Of a stretch of DNA of 64,000 nt, positions 63,801-64,000 are shown piece after piece. How positions within the stretch are numbered: the stretch's first letter is position 1; each line of letters opens with the position of its first letter. Both the position numbers and the translations under genes were made by a program. The notes beneath the pieces were generated by a model. That model worked only from the letters and a program-made list of their open reading frames with translations, had not been told where the DNA came from and searched no databases. Location of the stretch: positions 1-64,000 of the forward strand of contig JAUJND010000003.1 in assembly GCA_030446505.1 (NCBI GenBank), read 5' to 3'. The stretch is from Chroococcidiopsidaceae cyanobacterium YX2bin18 (GTDB lineage: Bacteria; Cyanobacteriota; Cyanobacteriia; Cyanobacteriales; Chroococcidiopsidaceae).

Positions 63801-64000
63801 CAAGATCTATCAACTACCTGGGAGCTATTAATAGCTAGATCAAGATCGAAATCAAAATTTAAAGCAATTTTTTCGGCTTCAGCTAAGGGATTATGTACAA
63901 CGTTATCATAACTAACAAAATAGACATTATAATTTCTTGTAAAATATTTTGCGCCAAGACTTTGCTGTAGCCAAAACCTCAGCAGCTTTTTCTCAGACCA
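60809..64000 (-). CDS. Giant multidomain protein: sulfotransferase-like N-part, coiled coil, 'GWAI' module, tandem GT2 glycosyltransferases; extends beyond window
   Basis: Open frame to 64000 (...WSEKKLLRFWLQQSLGAKYFTRNYNVYFVSYDNVVHNPLAEAEKIALNFDFDLDLAINSSQVVDRSWYHHNEIYK...). The TTG 63685 start in the track is internal. GT2-1: ISVIVPVFNTPEQFLRQAIESVLNQVYPYWELCIADDAS; GT2-2: VTIIIPTKNLGSIVDNCLTSIFEKTTYPNYEVILIDNGS. Confidence 0.88.
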   Translation of the reverse strand, partial: WSEKKLLRFWLQQSLGAKYFTRNYNVYFVSYDNVVHNPLAEAEKIALNFDFDLDLAINSSQVVDRSWYHHNEIYKTDNFFVDNCYRSLNEDKLSPYEYLKYRSICLLFKQEIKDAERAINLKEEQTFKLQSQVQQIQVELEQSQVLVQQTQTELDNSQSQLQQTQTELERSQSQLQHTQAELQDSRSHIQQIQTELERSQSQLQHTQAELDNSQSQLQHTQLELQRSQALVQQTETELERSQSQLHQTQTELERSQSQLHQTQTELTQSQTMISAMESSKFWKLRTVWFRFKQTVGFTETSFAETTNLPANVNIPGVTNIREINFKAPDKDTLTGCFDGINGSNTTTITLPESKPLSASGWAIITEEGRPADRVLITYGKHNSLVAIATVNLERPDVVKAFNNPTYKNCGWTVIFNASNLPAGKVVFKAWAYNATRKEAVLLNSVRSNLHLKSLLSRAKYYYAVLRVRGIRYSLAKLFLIIYSKLNKAQSAIGIIPDVTTDEPYAKWLSKNFPREADLLKMAETVEILPYKPLISVIVPVFNTPEQFLRQAIESVLNQVYPYWELCIADDASTKSCVKSVLEEYISKDSRIKVVFRNNNGHISRASNSAIEIATGEFVTLLDHDDLLTPDALYEVALMLNRHPEADMIYSDEDKIDEQNQLKEPFFKPDWCPDSFLSRMYTCHLGTYRRSLINEIGGFRAGYEGSQDYDLVLRFTEKTENIFHIPKILYHWRIHSASTASSLDTKTYAIDAAKKALSDAIDRRGEAGVVAPAPGPIGYYVIRYCINTEDLVTIIIPTKNLGSIVDNCLTSIFEKTTYPNYEVILIDNGSTEQTTLDVIRKWKDKEPNRFKCYSLDIPFNYSKINNFAVKQSQGKYLLFLNNDTEVITPDWIEAMVEQAQRPSIGAVGALLLYPDNTIQHAGVVAGVGGVANHCHKHLTFGSPGYFNHLNTVNNFSSITAACMMCRREAFEEVGGFEEELAVAFNDVDLCFKLVEKGYRNIYLPHVVLYHYESKSRGIEDTPEKLNRFLKENEYMHSKWKNIIKNDPCYNLNLSKIREDYSIEI
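63195..63610 (-). repeat. 42-bp (14-aa, two-heptad) tandem coiled-coil repeat
   Basis: QLQQTQTELERSQS / QLQHTQAELQDSRS / HIQQIQTELERSQS / QLQHTQAELDNSQS / QLQHTQLELQRSQA / LVQQTETELERSQS / QLHQTQTELERSQS / QLHQTQTELTQSQT. Confidence 0.93.

Overview
This 64 kb window is cyanobacterial chromosome: it has frequent GCGATCGC (HIP1) octamers, a sufR/sufBCDS locus, a WGxxGxxxG-anchored repeat protein and a DUF2256 protein. Largely intact core genes are glcD (truncated at the left edge), sufR-sufBCDS, an OYE/GST/ArsR cluster, tRNA-Phe, a P450, galK, znuBC-like ABC genes, tyrA, an HD-GYP regulator, glmU, an isoaspartyl peptidase, a TrmH-type methyltransferase, a class A beta-lactamase-like hydrolase and obgE. 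Three accessory zones stand out. (1) At 1.7-3.8 kb there is a long prokaryotic Argonaute gene with an apparently complete D-E-D-D PIWI tetrad, broken by a few single-nucleotide lesions. (2) At 17-23 kb there is a decayed phage-like block (terS, a Mu gp28-like terL, a portal-like fragment). An IS630-family element splits terL, and deleting it in silico rejoins the reading frame. (3) At 44.8-64 kb there is a surface-polysaccharide locus with many frameshifted genes, two IS605-type TnpB elements, a ~115-aa 'GWAI..PAD..ITYG..RPDV..SGW..WAY' module reused in three neighbouring proteins, and a giant multidomain protein (sulfotransferase-like / 14-aa-repeat coiled coil / module / GT2 / GT2) that runs off the right edge. 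All family calls come from reading the translated sequence. No searches were run.
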